Notes: generated by a model from the letters alone, not told the origin. A stretch of 64,000 nt of DNA from Azospirillum cavernae (GCF_003590795.1 NZ_QYUL01000002.1:1481001-1545000); one strand, 5' to 3'; positions 46,523 through 56,000 are shown, numbered from the stretch's first letter. A program made the numbers and translations.

Positions 46523-46822
46523 ATGGATCTGCGCGTTTGCTTTGAAAACATGGCCAACGTCAACGTCAACGACGCGGCGATGATGAAGCACTACACCCAA
46601 AGCTATCTGGCGGATTTCACCCCGGAATGGGGCGGCTTCATCATGCTGCCGCACGACGAGACCCGCCGGGCGACGATGGAACCGGCGTGGCAGGTGCTGA
46701 TCCGCAACGCCTCGGCCAAGACCGAACAGGCGCTGCTCAGCTATCTGGACGACAACCCGATGGCCGCCTATCACGTCCACGTCTACCGCAACGACCACGG
46801 CGCGGCGCAGAAGATTCATTGA
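46523..46822 (+). CDS. Conserved-looking hypothetical protein (99 aa)
   Basis: I do not recognise this family. The ATG at 46523 has an AGGGGAG ribosome binding site. The soluble protein (MDLRVCFENMANVNVND...) is rich in Asn, His and Met and has aromatic clusters such as 'FTPEWGGFIMLPHDE' and 'MAAYHVHVYRNDHG', with histidines near the C-terminus. No signal or membrane segment is seen. Position after fixABCX suggests a link to nitrogen fixation, but this is only context. Confidence 0.65.
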   Translation: MDLRVCFENMANVNVNDAAMMKHYTQSYLADFTPEWGGFIMLPHDETRRATMEPAWQVLIRNASAKTEQALLSYLDDNPMAAYHVHVYRNDHGAAQKIH

Positions 46823-46864
46823 GGCGTGAGCGAACTGGGCGCTCACAGAGATCTCTAAGGCGCC

Positions 46865-47027
46865 CTTCTCACGCCTTGTCCGTTTGGCGATGCTCTTGGT
46901 CTTTGGCCTATCGAGAGGATTCACGCTTCAAATCGATTCCGATTTTGCGCGATCCACTCTGAGCCGGTTTCTCCAGATCGGGCCACACATGGCCCGGCCT
47001 GGAGAAACCGGCTTAGGCGTGAGAAGA
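46865..47027. repeat. Nested inverted repeats, probably terminator plus flanking palindrome
   Basis: An outer 11-bp pair (CTTCTCACGCC at 46865, complement at 47017) encloses a perfect 15-bp stem AGCCGGTTTCTCCAG (46962-46976 with 46999-47013), which itself encloses GGGCCA-n4-TGGCCC. The inner hairpin lies just past the stop of the repeat protein and can end transcription from both sides. The outer arms suggest a mobile-element footprint. Confidence 0.75.
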
Positions 47028-47041
47028 GAGGCCGGGAAAAT

Positions 47042-48160
47042 CTAACCGAAGAAGATGTCGCTGGCCGACAGGCTGCCGTCGTCGAAGACAGCCAGCAGAT
47101 GGATGTTGGAGGCGGTGGGGATGCCGGTGAGTCCGGTGCCGTGAACCACGTACAGGCCGCTTTTTGATTCGTCCTGAGCAAGAAGGAGGGCGTCGCCTGT
47201 TCCTGAGACGCTGCCGATGGCTTGCTGGATTTTTTCCATGCTTTCGCTGATGAGGCCGTCGACGCGTCCGCTGAACACGATGAGTTCGTCGGTGCTGAGG
47301 TTTACGGTTCCGGTCGTGCGGGTAACGGACGAAAGTTGCGAGTCGTTGTTGTGATCCAGGGCGGTGCGCATTGAGCCGGTGAGAATGAGCCTGTCAATTC
47401 CGGTTTGGAAGTTTTTGATTTCGTCATACCCTGTCTTCGCGCCACCAGCCGCGCCGTCGTTGAGGCTGGAGTAAACGACTTGGTCGGCGTTTGCCCTCTC
47501 AACCAATTTGAGATTGTCTCCACCGCCTTTCCCTTCAAAGCGTGTGGCTGATGTTGCGACATAGCGGTCGGCCATGTCGGTTCCGGTCACGGACGCCAGC
47601 CCCCCGGTCGTCGTTCCAGTCGTTGTTATAGTGCTTGTTCCAGATGTCGAATCGGTTTCGTGCCTCTCTACACTTCTGTGCTCCAAATGCCCGTATTCAA
47701 TATAGTGTTCCGTTGCTTTTTCGATGTCGTCACCGAAAGCTTCGAGCAAATCAGAGTTTGCTGATAGGTATTGTGAGGCGTCAAAACTCACTGTTCTCCC
47801 TTCTTTGTATCCATTTTCAATATAGTGTTCCGTTGCTTTCTCAGTGTCTTTGCCAAAGGCGACAATTAAGTCAGGGTTGCTGGCAATATATTTTTTTGGA
47901 TCAAAATCACTGTGTCTCCCTTCCTTGTATCCATCCTCTATGTAGTGCTCTGTTGCTTTTTTCGTGTTGCTGCCAAATGCGGTCAGAAGATCTGGGTTGC
48001 TGGCTAAATATTTTGCGGAATCAAAAGCGGTTTGCCGACCTTCATATTGCCCAAGTGATTCATAGTGTTTTTTTGCGGCATCCACATTGAAGCCAAAATT
48101 ATTGATAAGGTCAGGATTCGCCGCCAGATATTGCTCTGGATCGAAAGAATTGTTGGACAT
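47042..48160 (-). CDS. Repeat protein with four 40-residue units, probably type I secreted
   Basis: The N-terminal 160 residues are four tandem units of 40 aa with consensus FDxxxYLAxNPDLxxAFGxxxxKATEHYIExGxxEGR. At DNA level the units recur every 120 bp. A Ser/Thr-rich linker follows. The C-terminal region ('YDEIKNFQTGIDRLIL' and the terminal 'ASDIFFG') resembles RTX/serralysin-type ends exported by type I systems. There is no signal peptide. Base composition is more AT-rich than neighbours and the ribosome binding site (GGAGG) is strong. No transporter genes are adjacent. Likely acquired; function unknown. Confidence 0.75.
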   Translation of the reverse strand: MSNNSFDPEQYLAANPDLINNFGFNVDAAKKHYESLGQYEGRQTAFDSAKYLASNPDLLTAFGSNTKKATEHYIEDGYKEGRHSDFDPKKYIASNPDLIVAFGKDTEKATEHYIENGYKEGRTVSFDASQYLSANSDLLEAFGDDIEKATEHYIEYGHLEHRSVERHETDSTSGTSTITTTGTTTGGLASVTGTDMADRYVATSATRFEGKGGGDNLKLVERANADQVVYSSLNDGAAGGAKTGYDEIKNFQTGIDRLILTGSMRTALDHNNDSQLSSVTRTTGTVNLSTDELIVFSGRVDGLISESMEKIQQAIGSVSGTGDALLLAQDESKSGLYVVHGTGLTGIPTASNIHLLAVFDDGSLSASDIFFG

Positions 48161-48521
48161 GCTTTCCTCCCAAGGCCGAAGTCGTCACTCAAACGCGGAT
48201 GGTTGCGTTGACTTGGATTGTAAGGAGGGGAAGCTGAATGGTTCCTGAACAGAATGATGACTTTAGGGGGTTAGGCAGGTAGTGTTAAATCAGAATCGAC
48301 TTTATCCGTAAATTTTATCGATAAATCAAAACTTGGAGCGCCGGGATGCTTCGTATTTTAGGCGTGGCGCTCTAAAATCGGAGATTTTTATAAAATTAAA
48401 TCAAATTCTGATTTACCTCTGGCTTCCGAGTTTTTGGGCGGACATGAAAATAAGGAAATACCCTTTGCGCCGTGCAAGAGACAAGCATTGCGCAGGCTTT
48501 TCTTGCGGTGGAACCCGTCTC
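48161..48521. other. AT-rich intergenic region with nested inverted repeats
   Basis: No gene is seen. AAATCAGAAT (48287-48296) is complementary to 48405-48414, and inside it GAGCGCC (48336-48342) pairs with 48366-48372. The span lies upstream of the repeat-protein gene and may hold its promoter, but I cannot assign clear boxes. Confidence 0.6.
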
Positions 48522-49439
48522 TCACTCCGCCGCCGCCCGCGCCGCGCGATGGGTGGTGAAGGCGTCGGCGGAAAACACCATCAGCGCCACCCAGATGCAG
48601 GCAAACGCGATGGCGTGCGCGCTGGTGAAGTCCTCGCCATAGACCAGCACGCCCAACAGCAATTGCCCGGTCGGGCCGACATATTGCAGCAGGCCGACGG
48701 TGGACAGCTTCAGCCGCGCCGCGCCGATCATGAACAGCACCAACGGCACGGCGGTCATCGGTCCGGCCATAAGCAGCAGCAGGCTTGTGCCGACCTCATG
48801 GCCAAAGGAACCGCTCCCCCCCATCCACAGCAGATACACCAGCGCGACCGGGGCCAGCAGCAGGGTTTCCACCAGCAGCCCGATCACCGGATCAATCGCC
48901 GCCTTCTTGCGGATCAGCGCGTAAAAGCCAAACGAGATCGCCAGCGACAGCGCCACCCATGGAACCACGCCATAGGACAAAACCAAGACGCCAACCCCCA
49001 ACGTGGCGATGGCGACGGCGACGAGCTGGTTGCGGTTCAACCGCTCGCCCAGAAACAAGACGCCAAGCAGCACGTTGATGAGCGGGTTGATGTAATAGCC
49101 CAGACTCGATTGAACGAGTTGGTTGTGGCCAATCGCCCAGATGAAAACGGTCCAGTTGACCGTGACCAGCAAGGTGGTGACGACGAAAATTCCCAAGCGC
49201 CGCCAACTGCCGACGCCGCGCACCACCGCCATCGGTCCCCGGATCGCCAGCACGAACACGCCGACCAGCGCGACGGTCCACACCACGCGGTGCGCGACGA
49301 TCTCCACCGGCCCGATGCCGCCCAGAAGTTTGAAATAGACCGGATTGACCAGTCCCCAAATCAGAAAGGATCCCAGAGCCGCCGCAAACGCCGTGGCCGT
49401 GGAGGTCTCGCCCGCCGGGGCGGAGGATGGATGCGCCAT
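48522..49439 (-). CDS. rarD: RarD-type EamA-family transporter
   Basis: A 305-residue inner-membrane protein with about ten helices in two EamA halves. The RarD signature is clear: 'FLIWGLVNPVYFKLLGGIGPVEIVAHRVVW' and 'SSLGYYINPLINVLLGVLFLGERL'. RarD proteins belong to the drug/metabolite exporters; the substrate is not known. Confidence 0.92.
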   Translation of the reverse strand: MAHPSSAPAGETSTATAFAAALGSFLIWGLVNPVYFKLLGGIGPVEIVAHRVVWTVALVGVFVLAIRGPMAVVRGVGSWRRLGIFVVTTLLVTVNWTVFIWAIGHNQLVQSSLGYYINPLINVLLGVLFLGERLNRNQLVAVAIATLGVGVLVLSYGVVPWVALSLAISFGFYALIRKKAAIDPVIGLLVETLLLAPVALVYLLWMGGSGSFGHEVGTSLLLLMAGPMTAVPLVLFMIGAARLKLSTVGLLQYVGPTGQLLLGVLVYGEDFTSAHAIAFACIWVALMVFSADAFTTHRAARAAAE

Positions 49440-49544
49440 ACGGTTTGTTTAGCACACAGTTTGGGCCGCCGAGCAGCGGGGCGGCGCACATGACGCGCCT
49501 GCGTCGCGGGCATGACGCGTGGAACGGAGAGGCGACCAGCAACA

Positions 49545-49570
49545 AAAAGCCCCGCCGAAGCGGGGCTTTT
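49545..49570 (-). terminator. Terminator downstream of grxD
   Basis: AAAAGCCCCG pairs with CGGGGCTTTT around a six-base loop, with further T on the minus strand. Confidence 0.9.
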
Positions 49571-49593
49571 CAAAACGGATGTGGAACGACCAA

Positions 49594-49935
49594 TCAGGCG
49601 TTGACGCCCGTGGCGACGCCCTTTTCCGTCAGCAGGCTCTGCAACTCGCCGCTTTCGTACATTTCGCGGACGATGTCGCAGCCGCCGACCAACTCGCCCT
49701 TCACATAGAGCTGGGGGAAGGTCGGCCAGTTGGAGAATTCCTTCAGACCCTGGCGCAGGCCCGGCTCTTCCAGGATGTTGACGCCCTTGAAGGGAACGCC
49801 CACATGGCTCAGCACCTGGACGACGGCGGCGGAGAAGCCGCATTGCGGGAACACCGGGGTGCCCTTCATGTAGAGAACCACGTCGCTGCTGCCGAGGTCC
49901 TGCTTGATGCGTTCGACGACGTTCTGATCGACCAT
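49594..49935 (-). CDS. grxD: Monothiol glutaredoxin (Grx4/GrxD)
   Basis: The 113-residue protein has the monothiol active site CGFS in 'KGTPVFPQCGFSAAVV', plus 'WPTFPQLYVKGELVGGCDI' for glutathione binding. Such glutaredoxins hold [2Fe-2S] clusters with glutathione and partner BolA proteins, whose gene is next door on the same strand. The pair typically serves Fe-S trafficking and iron sensing. Confidence 0.96.
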   Translation of the reverse strand: MVDQNVVERIKQDLGSSDVVLYMKGTPVFPQCGFSAAVVQVLSHVGVPFKGVNILEEPGLRQGLKEFSNWPTFPQLYVKGELVGGCDIVREMYESGELQSLLTEKGVATGVNA

Positions 49936-50015
49936 GTCTGAAAACCCTTTCCCGATGATGCCCGGCCCCGGTCTTTGAGTGTGCCGAAGGCGCGGGCGTC
50001 TGTCTCGTGGTTGTT

Positions 50016-50255
50016 TTACGCGTTGTCCGGCACGGCGGTGGTCAGAGCCAGCGCGTGCAACTCGCCGCCCATCCGGCCTTGCAGCGCGGCGTAGACCATC
50101 TGGTGCTGCTGCACCCGGCTTTTGCCCTTGAAGGCCGCCGAGGTGACAAGGGCGGCATAATGGTCGCCATCGCCGCGCAGATCGGCGATTTCAACCGCCG
50201 CGTCGGGGATGCCGTCCTTGATGAGCTTTTCGATCGTGGCGGCTTCCATCGCCAT
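50016..50255 (-). CDS. bolA: BolA-family protein
   Basis: The 79-residue protein begins MAMEAATIEKLIKDGIPDA and has the 'GDGDHYAALVTSAAFKGKSRVQQHQMVYAAL' core of short BolA proteins, with conserved His residues able to share a cluster with Grx4. A GAGGA ribosome binding site precedes ATG 50255. It is normally found just after purL; here a foreign-looking gene separates them. Confidence 0.94.
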   Translation of the reverse strand: MAMEAATIEKLIKDGIPDAAVEIADLRGDGDHYAALVTSAAFKGKSRVQQHQMVYAALQGRMGGELHALALTTAVPDNA

Positions 50256-50590
50256 GGGAAATCCTCGCTCTGTTCAGGGTTCGCCCCGCCCGGGCTTACG
50301 CATGGACAGTAATCTAGGGCGACGCAGGCGGTTTGTCATCGGTTACACGTTGCCTTAGCTCATTGCTGTCGTCCGAGTTACAAAATTGCCGGACTGTTGC
50401 GAGTTTGCCGTCTGATATTGGCGTACCGTTTGGTTTCTGATCTATAGGCTTTCCATCAGAAAGGCGGCAGCTATAAGCTGTTTTTTAAATTTATTACAAT
50501 CTTGAGATGTTTTGAGAAACCATCAAGGTTTAGACTCAAGTCCTGAAGTCCCAGGGTTGCTTTGTAGTTTTCTTTCTGAGAGGTGAGTGT
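50256..50590. other. AT-rich intergenic region
   Basis: No gene is seen. An inverted repeat TTTCTGAT...ATCAGAAA (about 50436-50464) and T-rich stretches may end transcription of the gene at 50591. The first 70 bp upstream of bolA should hold its promoter, but no clear boxes were found. Confidence 0.55.
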
Positions 50591-51265
50591 CTAGTTGAAA
50601 ACTGTTGAATGAGTGTCGATGAACTCCATGCAGCGTTCAATGTTTTTTGCGTAACCATGGCTCGTTACGTCTTGGGTGTTATTTAGAATTATGGCGCGGC
50701 CATGCTGGCTGACGCGACCATAAAGTTCACGGCAGGCTCGCATGTGAGAATGAATGCGGTCGCATTCCTGATTGAATGTGCTCTTTGGATTGGCTTTGTC
50801 TATTTTATTGCGTGAAATCAACCGATTGATGATTTCATTTTCTGGTAAATCTAGGAAAATTGTAGGAATTTTAGGGTTTGTATCGAGCAATGCTCTTGCT
50901 GTCTCGTGCAGCCCGGTGATTGCAATATGTTTTATGTATTCATTTTCTCTGCTAAAGCTTTCTCCTGTCAGACCATATTTCACATTATCAACGTATCTTG
51001 TTATAAAAAATCTTCTAGAACTCTCAAAATCTTCGAATTCATTTTCTGTAACAGAGATAATCTCAGAGAGGTTATTTGAAGACCTTTGCGGTCTTGTCGT
51101 AATTTTTTGTGTTGGGAGTAAATTTCTATTTTTTCTTGATAGATGACTCACCAAAGTGCTCTTCCCTATCGCGCGCGGGCCAACGATGAGGAATATTTTA
51201 CCTCGTTGAAGGGCGCTTGACAGCTTTTGAGGGTCAACTTGAGTCTCATTTAAATCACTAGACAT
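50591..51265 (-). CDS. Guanylate-kinase-like P-loop protein
   Basis: From ATG 51265, with a strong GGGAGG site, the protein has 224 residues. Walker A is GPRAIGKST, followed by 'KITTRPQRSS' like the TTR(P) region of guanylate kinases, and 'VKYGLTGES' and 'ITGLHETARALL' in the expected order. It is AT-rich, unlike all purine genes around it, and sits between purL and bolA. True guanylate kinase, phage-type nucleotide kinase or a signalling relative are possible; a normal gmk is not expected to look this divergent. Confidence 0.7.
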   Translation of the reverse strand: MSSDLNETQVDPQKLSSALQRGKIFLIVGPRAIGKSTLVSHLSRKNRNLLPTQKITTRPQRSSNNLSEIISVTENEFEDFESSRRFFITRYVDNVKYGLTGESFSRENEYIKHIAITGLHETARALLDTNPKIPTIFLDLPENEIINRLISRNKIDKANPKSTFNQECDRIHSHMRACRELYGRVSQHGRAIILNNTQDVTSHGYAKNIERCMEFIDTHSTVFN

Positions 51266-51274
51266 GATCGCCTC

Positions 51275-51371
51275 CCAATTCAACCATGGCCGTGAGCAAA
51301 GCTCGTCCGATGGTATGCTGACAGAACTCCAACGCCAAGGCACCGGAGTTCTGCTCAAGCCTGTGAATTGG
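51275..51371. repeat. Nested inverted repeats between purL and the kinase-like gene
   Basis: CCAATTCA (51275-51282) pairs with 51364-51371, and CAGAACTCC (51322-51330) pairs with 51345-51353. The inner hairpin may terminate purL; the outer arms sit at the junction of the AT-rich insert. Confidence 0.6.
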
Positions 51372-51384
51372 TTCCGCGTACTCT

Positions 51385-53610
51385 TTACAGTTCCGCCGAC
51401 ATGTAGGTCGGCAACCAGCCTTCGTTGACGTCCTTCAGGCGCTTGATCGTCACGATCTCGCCGCTGCCGGTGGACAGGGCCGCGCCGCGCGTCTCGCCCA
51501 GCACCGTGACCGGGACGCCCGCCGCCTTGGCCTTCTCCTGCACCGCCGCCACCGCGTCGGGGCGGACGGCCAGCACGTAGCGGGCTTGGTCCTCGCCGAA
51601 CAGGGCGCGGGGGTGGGCGTTGTCCAGGGCGGGCAGATGGGCGCCGATGCCGCTCGCCAGCGCCATTTCGGCGATGGTGACGATCAGGCCGCCGTCGGCC
51701 ACGTCGTGGCTCGACGCCACCAGACCGGCGTGGATCAGGCCGCGCACGAACTCACCGTTGCGACGCTCCACCGCCAGATCGACCGGCGGGGGCGGGCCTT
51801 CCTCGCGGCCCAGGATCTCGCGCAGGAACAGCGACTGGCCGATGTGGCTGCCGCTGTCGCCGATGGCGAGGATCACGTCGCCTTCCTGTTGGAAGGCGAT
51901 GCCGACCGCGATCATGGCGTCGGGCAGGGTGCCGACGGCGCCGATGGCCGGAGTGGGCAGGATGGCTTCGCCGTTCGTCTCGTTGTAGAGCGAGACGTTG
52001 CCCGACACGACCGGGAAGTCCAGCGCGACGCAGGCCTGGGCGATGCCCTGAACCGCGCCGACGAACTGGCCCATGATGCGGGGCTTTTCGGGGTTGCCGA
52101 AATTCATGTTGTCGGTGATGGCGAGCGGCAAGGCGCCCACCGCCGACAGGTTGCGCCACGCCTCGGCCACCGCCTGCGCGCCGCCGCGCACCGGATCGGC
52201 GAGGCAATAGCGCGGGGTGCAGTCGGTGGTGATCGCCACCGCCTTGGTCTGGCCCGGTACGCGGACGACCGCCGCGTCGGCCTGACCCGACATGAAGCGG
52301 GTGTCGCCGCCGACGAGGCTGTCATACTGCTCCCAAATCCAGCGCTTTGAGGCCAGATCGGGGCAGGCGAACAGCTTTTCCAGGGCATCGCCGAGCGGCA
52401 GGCTGTAGCCGTCGAACACACTGTCCGGCACCTCATTCGCCACCGGGGTCGGTTCCCACGGGCGATCATACTCCGGCGCGGCGTTCGACACCGGGGCGAT
52501 GGGCATGTCGCACCAGGTCTCGCCATACATCTTGATGACGAGGTTGCCGCTGTCGGTCAGCGTGCCGATGACGGCGAAATCCAGTTCCCACTTGTCGAAG
52601 ATCGCGCGCGCCACCTCTTCCCGACCGGGCTTGAGGATGAACAGCATGCGCTCCTGGCTTTCGGAGAGCATGATTTCATAGGGCGTCATCGCCTCTTCGC
52701 GCATCGGCAGGGTGTCGAGCGTCAACTCGATCCCCAGACCGCCCTTGCCAGCCATCTCGACCGCCGAGGAGGTCAGACCGGCGGCGCCCATGTCCTGGAT
52801 GGCGACGACCGCGTCGGTCGCCATCAGCTCCAGGCAGGCCTCGATCAGCAGCTTTTCGGTGAAGGGGTCGCCAACCTGCACGGTCGGGCGCTTCTCCTCC
52901 GAATCCTCGGTGAACTCGGCGGACGCCATGGTGGCGCCGTGGATCCCGTCGCGGCCCGTCTTGGAGCCGACATAGACCACCGAATTGCCGACGCCCGCCG
53001 CCGCCGAATAGAAAATCCGGTCGGCCTTGGCGACGCCCACGGTCATCGCGTTGACCAGGATGTTGCCGTTGTAGGCGGCGTGGAAATTGGTCTCGCCGCC
53101 CACGGTGGGGACGCCGACGCAATTGCCGTAACCGCCGATGCCCGACACCACGCCCGCCACCAGATGGCGGGTCTTGGGGTGATCGGGCGAGCCGAAGCGC
53201 AGCGCGTTCATGTTGGCGATGGGCCGGGCGCCCATGGTGAACACGTCGCGCAGAATGCCGCCGACGCCGGTCGCGGCGCCCTGGTACGGCTCGATGTAGG
53301 ACGGGTGGTTGTGGCTTTCCATCTTGAAGATGACGGTGTCGCCATCGCCGATGTCCACGACGCCCGCGTTCTCGCCGGGGCCGCAGATGACCTGCGGGCC
53401 GGTGGTCGGCAGCGTCTTCAACCAACGCTTGGAGGATTTGTAGGAGCAATGCTCCGACCACATGACGGAGATGATGCCCATCTCGGTGAAGGTCGGGACG
53501 CGTCCCAGAATCTCCAGCGCGTTCTTGTATTCCGCCTCGGACAGGCCGAACTCGCGGGCCAGCTCCAGGGTGACGGGGCGCTCTTGCGCGCGGGTCGCTT
53601 CGGCGGTCAC
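51385..53610 (-). CDS. purL: Phosphoribosylformylglycinamidine synthase subunit PurL
   Basis: PurL (741 aa) is the synthetase subunit that forms FGAM from FGAR with ATP. Visible motifs include '[23 protein letters not shown]', '[26 protein letters not shown]' and '[15 protein letters not shown]'. It is the short form that needs separate PurQ and PurS, both encoded nearby. The GTG start at 53610 overlaps the purQ stop (GTGA). Confidence 0.97.
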   Translation of the reverse strand: MTAEATRAQERPVTLELAREFGLSEAEYKNALEILGRVPTFTEMGIISVMWSEHCSYKSSKRWLKTLPTTGPQVICGPGENAGVVDIGDGDTVIFKMESHNHPSYIEPYQGAATGVGGILRDVFTMGARPIANMNALRFGSPDHPKTRHLVAGVVSGIGGYGNCVGVPTVGGETNFHAAYNGNILVNAMTVGVAKADRIFYSAAAGVGNSVVYVGSKTGRDGIHGATMASAEFTEDSEEKRPTVQVGDPFTEKLLIEACLELMATDAVVAIQDMGAAGLTSSAVEMAGKGGLGIELTLDTLPMREEAMTPYEIMLSESQERMLFILKPGREEVARAIFDKWELDFAVIGTLTDSGNLVIKMYGETWCDMPIAPVSNAAPEYDRPWEPTPVANEVPDSVFDGYSLPLGDALEKLFACPDLASKRWIWEQYDSLVGGDTRFMSGQADAAVVRVPGQTKAVAITTDCTPRYCLADPVRGGAQAVAEAWRNLSAVGALPLAITDNMNFGNPEKPRIMGQFVGAVQGIAQACVALDFPVVSGNVSLYNETNGEAILPTPAIGAVGTLPDAMIAVGIAFQQEGDVILAIGDSGSHIGQSLFLREILGREEGPPPPVDLAVERRNGEFVRGLIHAGLVASSHDVADGGLIVTIAEMALASGIGAHLPALDNAHPRALFGEDQARYVLAVRPDAVAAVQEKAKAAGVPVTVLGETRGAALSTGSGEIVTIKRLKDVNEGWLPTYMSAEL

Positions 53611-54296
53611 GACAGGGCCTCCACCAGACCATCAAACATCGGCTTGCCGTCGGTGTTGCCGTGCAGGCCCTCCACCGCGTCTTCGGGGTGCGGCATCAGG
53701 CCCAGCACGGTGCGCTTGGCGTTGAAGATGCCGGCGATGTCGGAGGCCGAGCCGTTCGGGTTGCCGCGCGGGTCGGCGCGGGTCTCGTCGGCGACATAGC
53801 GGAAGGCGACCTGCCCCTCGCCGTCCAGCCGCTTGACCGTTTCGGCGTCGGTCCAGTAATTGCCGTCGCCGTGGGCGACCGGGTAGCGCACGATCTGCCC
53901 CTTGGCGTATTTCGCCGTAAAGGGGCTGTCGGTGTTCTCCACCCGCAGATGCTGGACGCGGCAGACGAACTTCAAGGCGCCGTTGCGCATCAGCGCGCCG
54001 GGCAGCAGCCCGGCTTCGGTGATGATCTGGAAGCCGTTGCAGACGCCAAGCACCCGCACGCCTTGATCAGCCCGCGCCTTCACCTCGCGCATGATCGGCG
54101 AGTGCGCCGCCATGGCGCCGGAGCGCAGGTAATCGCCATAGGAAAAACCACCCGGCACGACGATCAAATCGACCTTGGGCAGTTCGGTGTCGCGGTGCCA
54201 GACCAGATACGGTTTGGTTCCGCTGGCGGCCTCCAGCGCGGCGACGGCGTCGCGTTCGCGGTTGGAGCCGGGGAAAACGACGATGGCGGCCTTCAT
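53607..54296 (-). CDS. purQ: Phosphoribosylformylglycinamidine synthase subunit PurQ
   Basis: PurQ (229 aa from ATG 54296) is the glutaminase subunit. It has '[14 protein letters not shown]', '[17 protein letters not shown]', the catalytic Cys in GVCNGFQI, and the His/Glu pair in [10 protein letters not shown]. It feeds ammonia to PurL and is translationally coupled to it. Confidence 0.97.
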   Translation of the reverse strand: MKAAIVVFPGSNRERDAVAALEAASGTKPYLVWHRDTELPKVDLIVVPGGFSYGDYLRSGAMAAHSPIMREVKARADQGVRVLGVCNGFQIITEAGLLPGALMRNGALKFVCRVQHLRVENTDSPFTAKYAKGQIVRYPVAHGDGNYWTDAETVKRLDGEGQVAFRYVADETRADPRGNPNGSASDIAGIFNAKRTVLGLMPHPEDAVEGLHGNTDGKPMFDGLVEALS

Positions 54297-54399
54297 GGGG
54301 CGGTCAAAATCCGGCGTCAAGGGGGGAGTTGTTCGGGCCGGACACTAAAGCCGCCGCCCCGCCAAAGCAAGGGCGGCGGTCCCCCGCCTTGCGCGATCC

Positions 54400-55626
54400 T
54401 CACATGCCGGGCGCGTCTTCCTCGGGGTAGGCGGTGATGTGGTGCAGCGACAGGTCGGCGCCCTTGTATTCCTGCTCCTGGTCCAGACGGATGCCGATGG
54501 TGGTTTTCAGCAGCCCATAGACGGCCAGCCCCGAGGCGAAGCCGAAGCCAGCCCCGCCCAGCGTTCCGACGATCTGCGCGGTCATCGACACGCCGCCCAG
54601 CCCGCCCAACGCCTCTTGCCCGAAGACGCCCGCCAGCAGGCCGCCGGTCAGGCCGCACAAGCCGTGCAGCGGCCAGACGCCCAGCACGTCGTCGATCTTC
54701 CAGTCGATCTGGCACTTGTTGAAGGCCCAGACGAACAGCAGCCCGGCGATTCCGCCGGTGACGAGCGCGCCCAGCGGGTGCATGACGTCCGACCCGGCGC
54801 AGACGGCGACCAGACCGGCCAGCGCGCCGTTGTGGACGAAACCCGGATCGGCGCGGCTGACGACCAGCGAGGTCAAAATGCCGCCAACCATCGCCATCAG
54901 CGAATTCAGCGCCACCAGCCCGGACACGCCGTCGAGCGTTTGCGCGCTCATCACGTTGAAGCCGAACCAGCCGACGCACAGCACCCAGGCGCCCAGCGCC
55001 AGGAACGGGATGTTGGACGGCGGAATGGCGATCAGCGAACCGTTGGCCCGGTAGCGCCCGCGCCGGTTGCCCAGATGCAGCACCGCGCCCAACGCCACCC
55101 AGCCGCCAAAGGCGTGGACCACCACCGACCCGGCGAAATCATGGAAGGGCTGGCCGAACGCCCCGGTCATCCAGGCTTGCAGACCGAAACGGGTTCCCCA
55201 GACGCTGCCCTCCAGCAGCGGATAGAACAGGCCGATCAACGCGGCGGTGGCGGCCATCTGCGGCCAGAATTTGGCGCGCTCGGCGACGCCGCCCGACACG
55301 ATGGCGGGGACGGCGGCGGCGAAGGTCGCCAGGAAGAAGAATTTGACCAGATCATAGCCGTAGGCGGCGAAGCCGGGGCCGCCCTTGCCGACCAGCGTCT
55401 TGGCGTCCACCAGGAAATCGACGCCATAGGCCACGGTGTAGCCGATGACGAAATAGGCCAGGGTCGAGACGGCGAAGTCCGACAGAATTTTCACCAGCGC
55501 GTTGACCTGATTTTTGCGCCGGACGGTTCCGACCTCCAGCAGGGCGAAGCCGCAGTGCATCGCCAGCACCATGACCGCGCCCATCAGGACGAACAGAACG
55601 TCGCCACCCGTTTTTGCCGCATCCAT
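54400..55626 (-). CDS. amtB: Ammonium transporter AmtB
   Basis: The 408-residue membrane protein has the Amt pattern: 'GAVMVLAMHCGFALLEVGTVRRKN', 'DFAGSVVVHAFGGWVALGAV' with the first pore histidine, and 'DVLGVWPLHGLCGLTGGLLAG' with the second. ATG 55626 is preferred over GTG 55632 because of spacing from GAAGG. No glnK-type PII gene accompanies it, unlike most amtB loci, and it interrupts the purine genes. In a diazotroph it recovers leaked ammonia. Confidence 0.95.
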   Translation of the reverse strand: MDAAKTGGDVLFVLMGAVMVLAMHCGFALLEVGTVRRKNQVNALVKILSDFAVSTLAYFVIGYTVAYGVDFLVDAKTLVGKGGPGFAAYGYDLVKFFFLATFAAAVPAIVSGGVAERAKFWPQMAATAALIGLFYPLLEGSVWGTRFGLQAWMTGAFGQPFHDFAGSVVVHAFGGWVALGAVLHLGNRRGRYRANGSLIAIPPSNIPFLALGAWVLCVGWFGFNVMSAQTLDGVSGLVALNSLMAMVGGILTSLVVSRADPGFVHNGALAGLVAVCAGSDVMHPLGALVTGGIAGLLFVWAFNKCQIDWKIDDVLGVWPLHGLCGLTGGLLAGVFGQEALGGLGGVSMTAQIVGTLGGAGFGFASGLAVYGLLKTTIGIRLDQEQEYKGADLSLHHITAYPEEDAPGM

Positions 55627-55648
55627 GTGCACAAACCTTCAGCGTTAT

Positions 55649-55663
55649 GCCTAAATAATAGGC
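55649..55663 (-). promoter_or_regulatory. Palindrome upstream of amtB
   Basis: GCCTA-n5-TAGGC is a perfect inverted repeat 23 bp before the amtB start, and AGGCAAT recurs just upstream. It may be an operator. No sigma54 consensus is visible, which is unexpected for an amt gene. Confidence 0.35.
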
Positions 55664-55835
55664 AATCTGCTAACAGATCAGGCAATTCTGCGCAAGCGCG
55701 GAAGTGCTGCGGGCGTGGGCAATCATCACAAAAACAGCGCAAAAGGCGGGCGAACCCAGTGTGGGCTGCCCGTTCTATGCGCAAGAAGGATGCCAAGTGA
55801 TGAGAATGTGGGCGGGGCGGCTTGGGTGGTGGCGT

Positions 55836-55956
55836 CCGTTGCCCCCTCCCTAACCCTCCCCCGCTTGCGCGGGAGAGGGAACTCCGCCGCGCGCCGACAA
55901 GGATCCGGCCCCCTCTCCCGCTGATAAGCGGGGGAGGGATGGGGAGGGGGCAACGG
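55836..55956. repeat. 121-bp double-hairpin intergenic repeat, copy 1
   Basis: Perfect 15-bp outer arms (ending in CCCCCTCCC/GGGAGGGGG) enclose two hairpins of CCCTCCCCCGC/GCGGGAGAGGG type. A short direct repeat GGGGGCAACGGACGA follows. The rest of the amtB-MOSC gap (55664-56000) holds no gene. A related copy lies at 60261-60370. Confidence 0.85.
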
Positions 55957-56000
55957 ACGAGGGGGCAACGGACGAGGGGAAAAGAGGGGCGACGGGCCAC

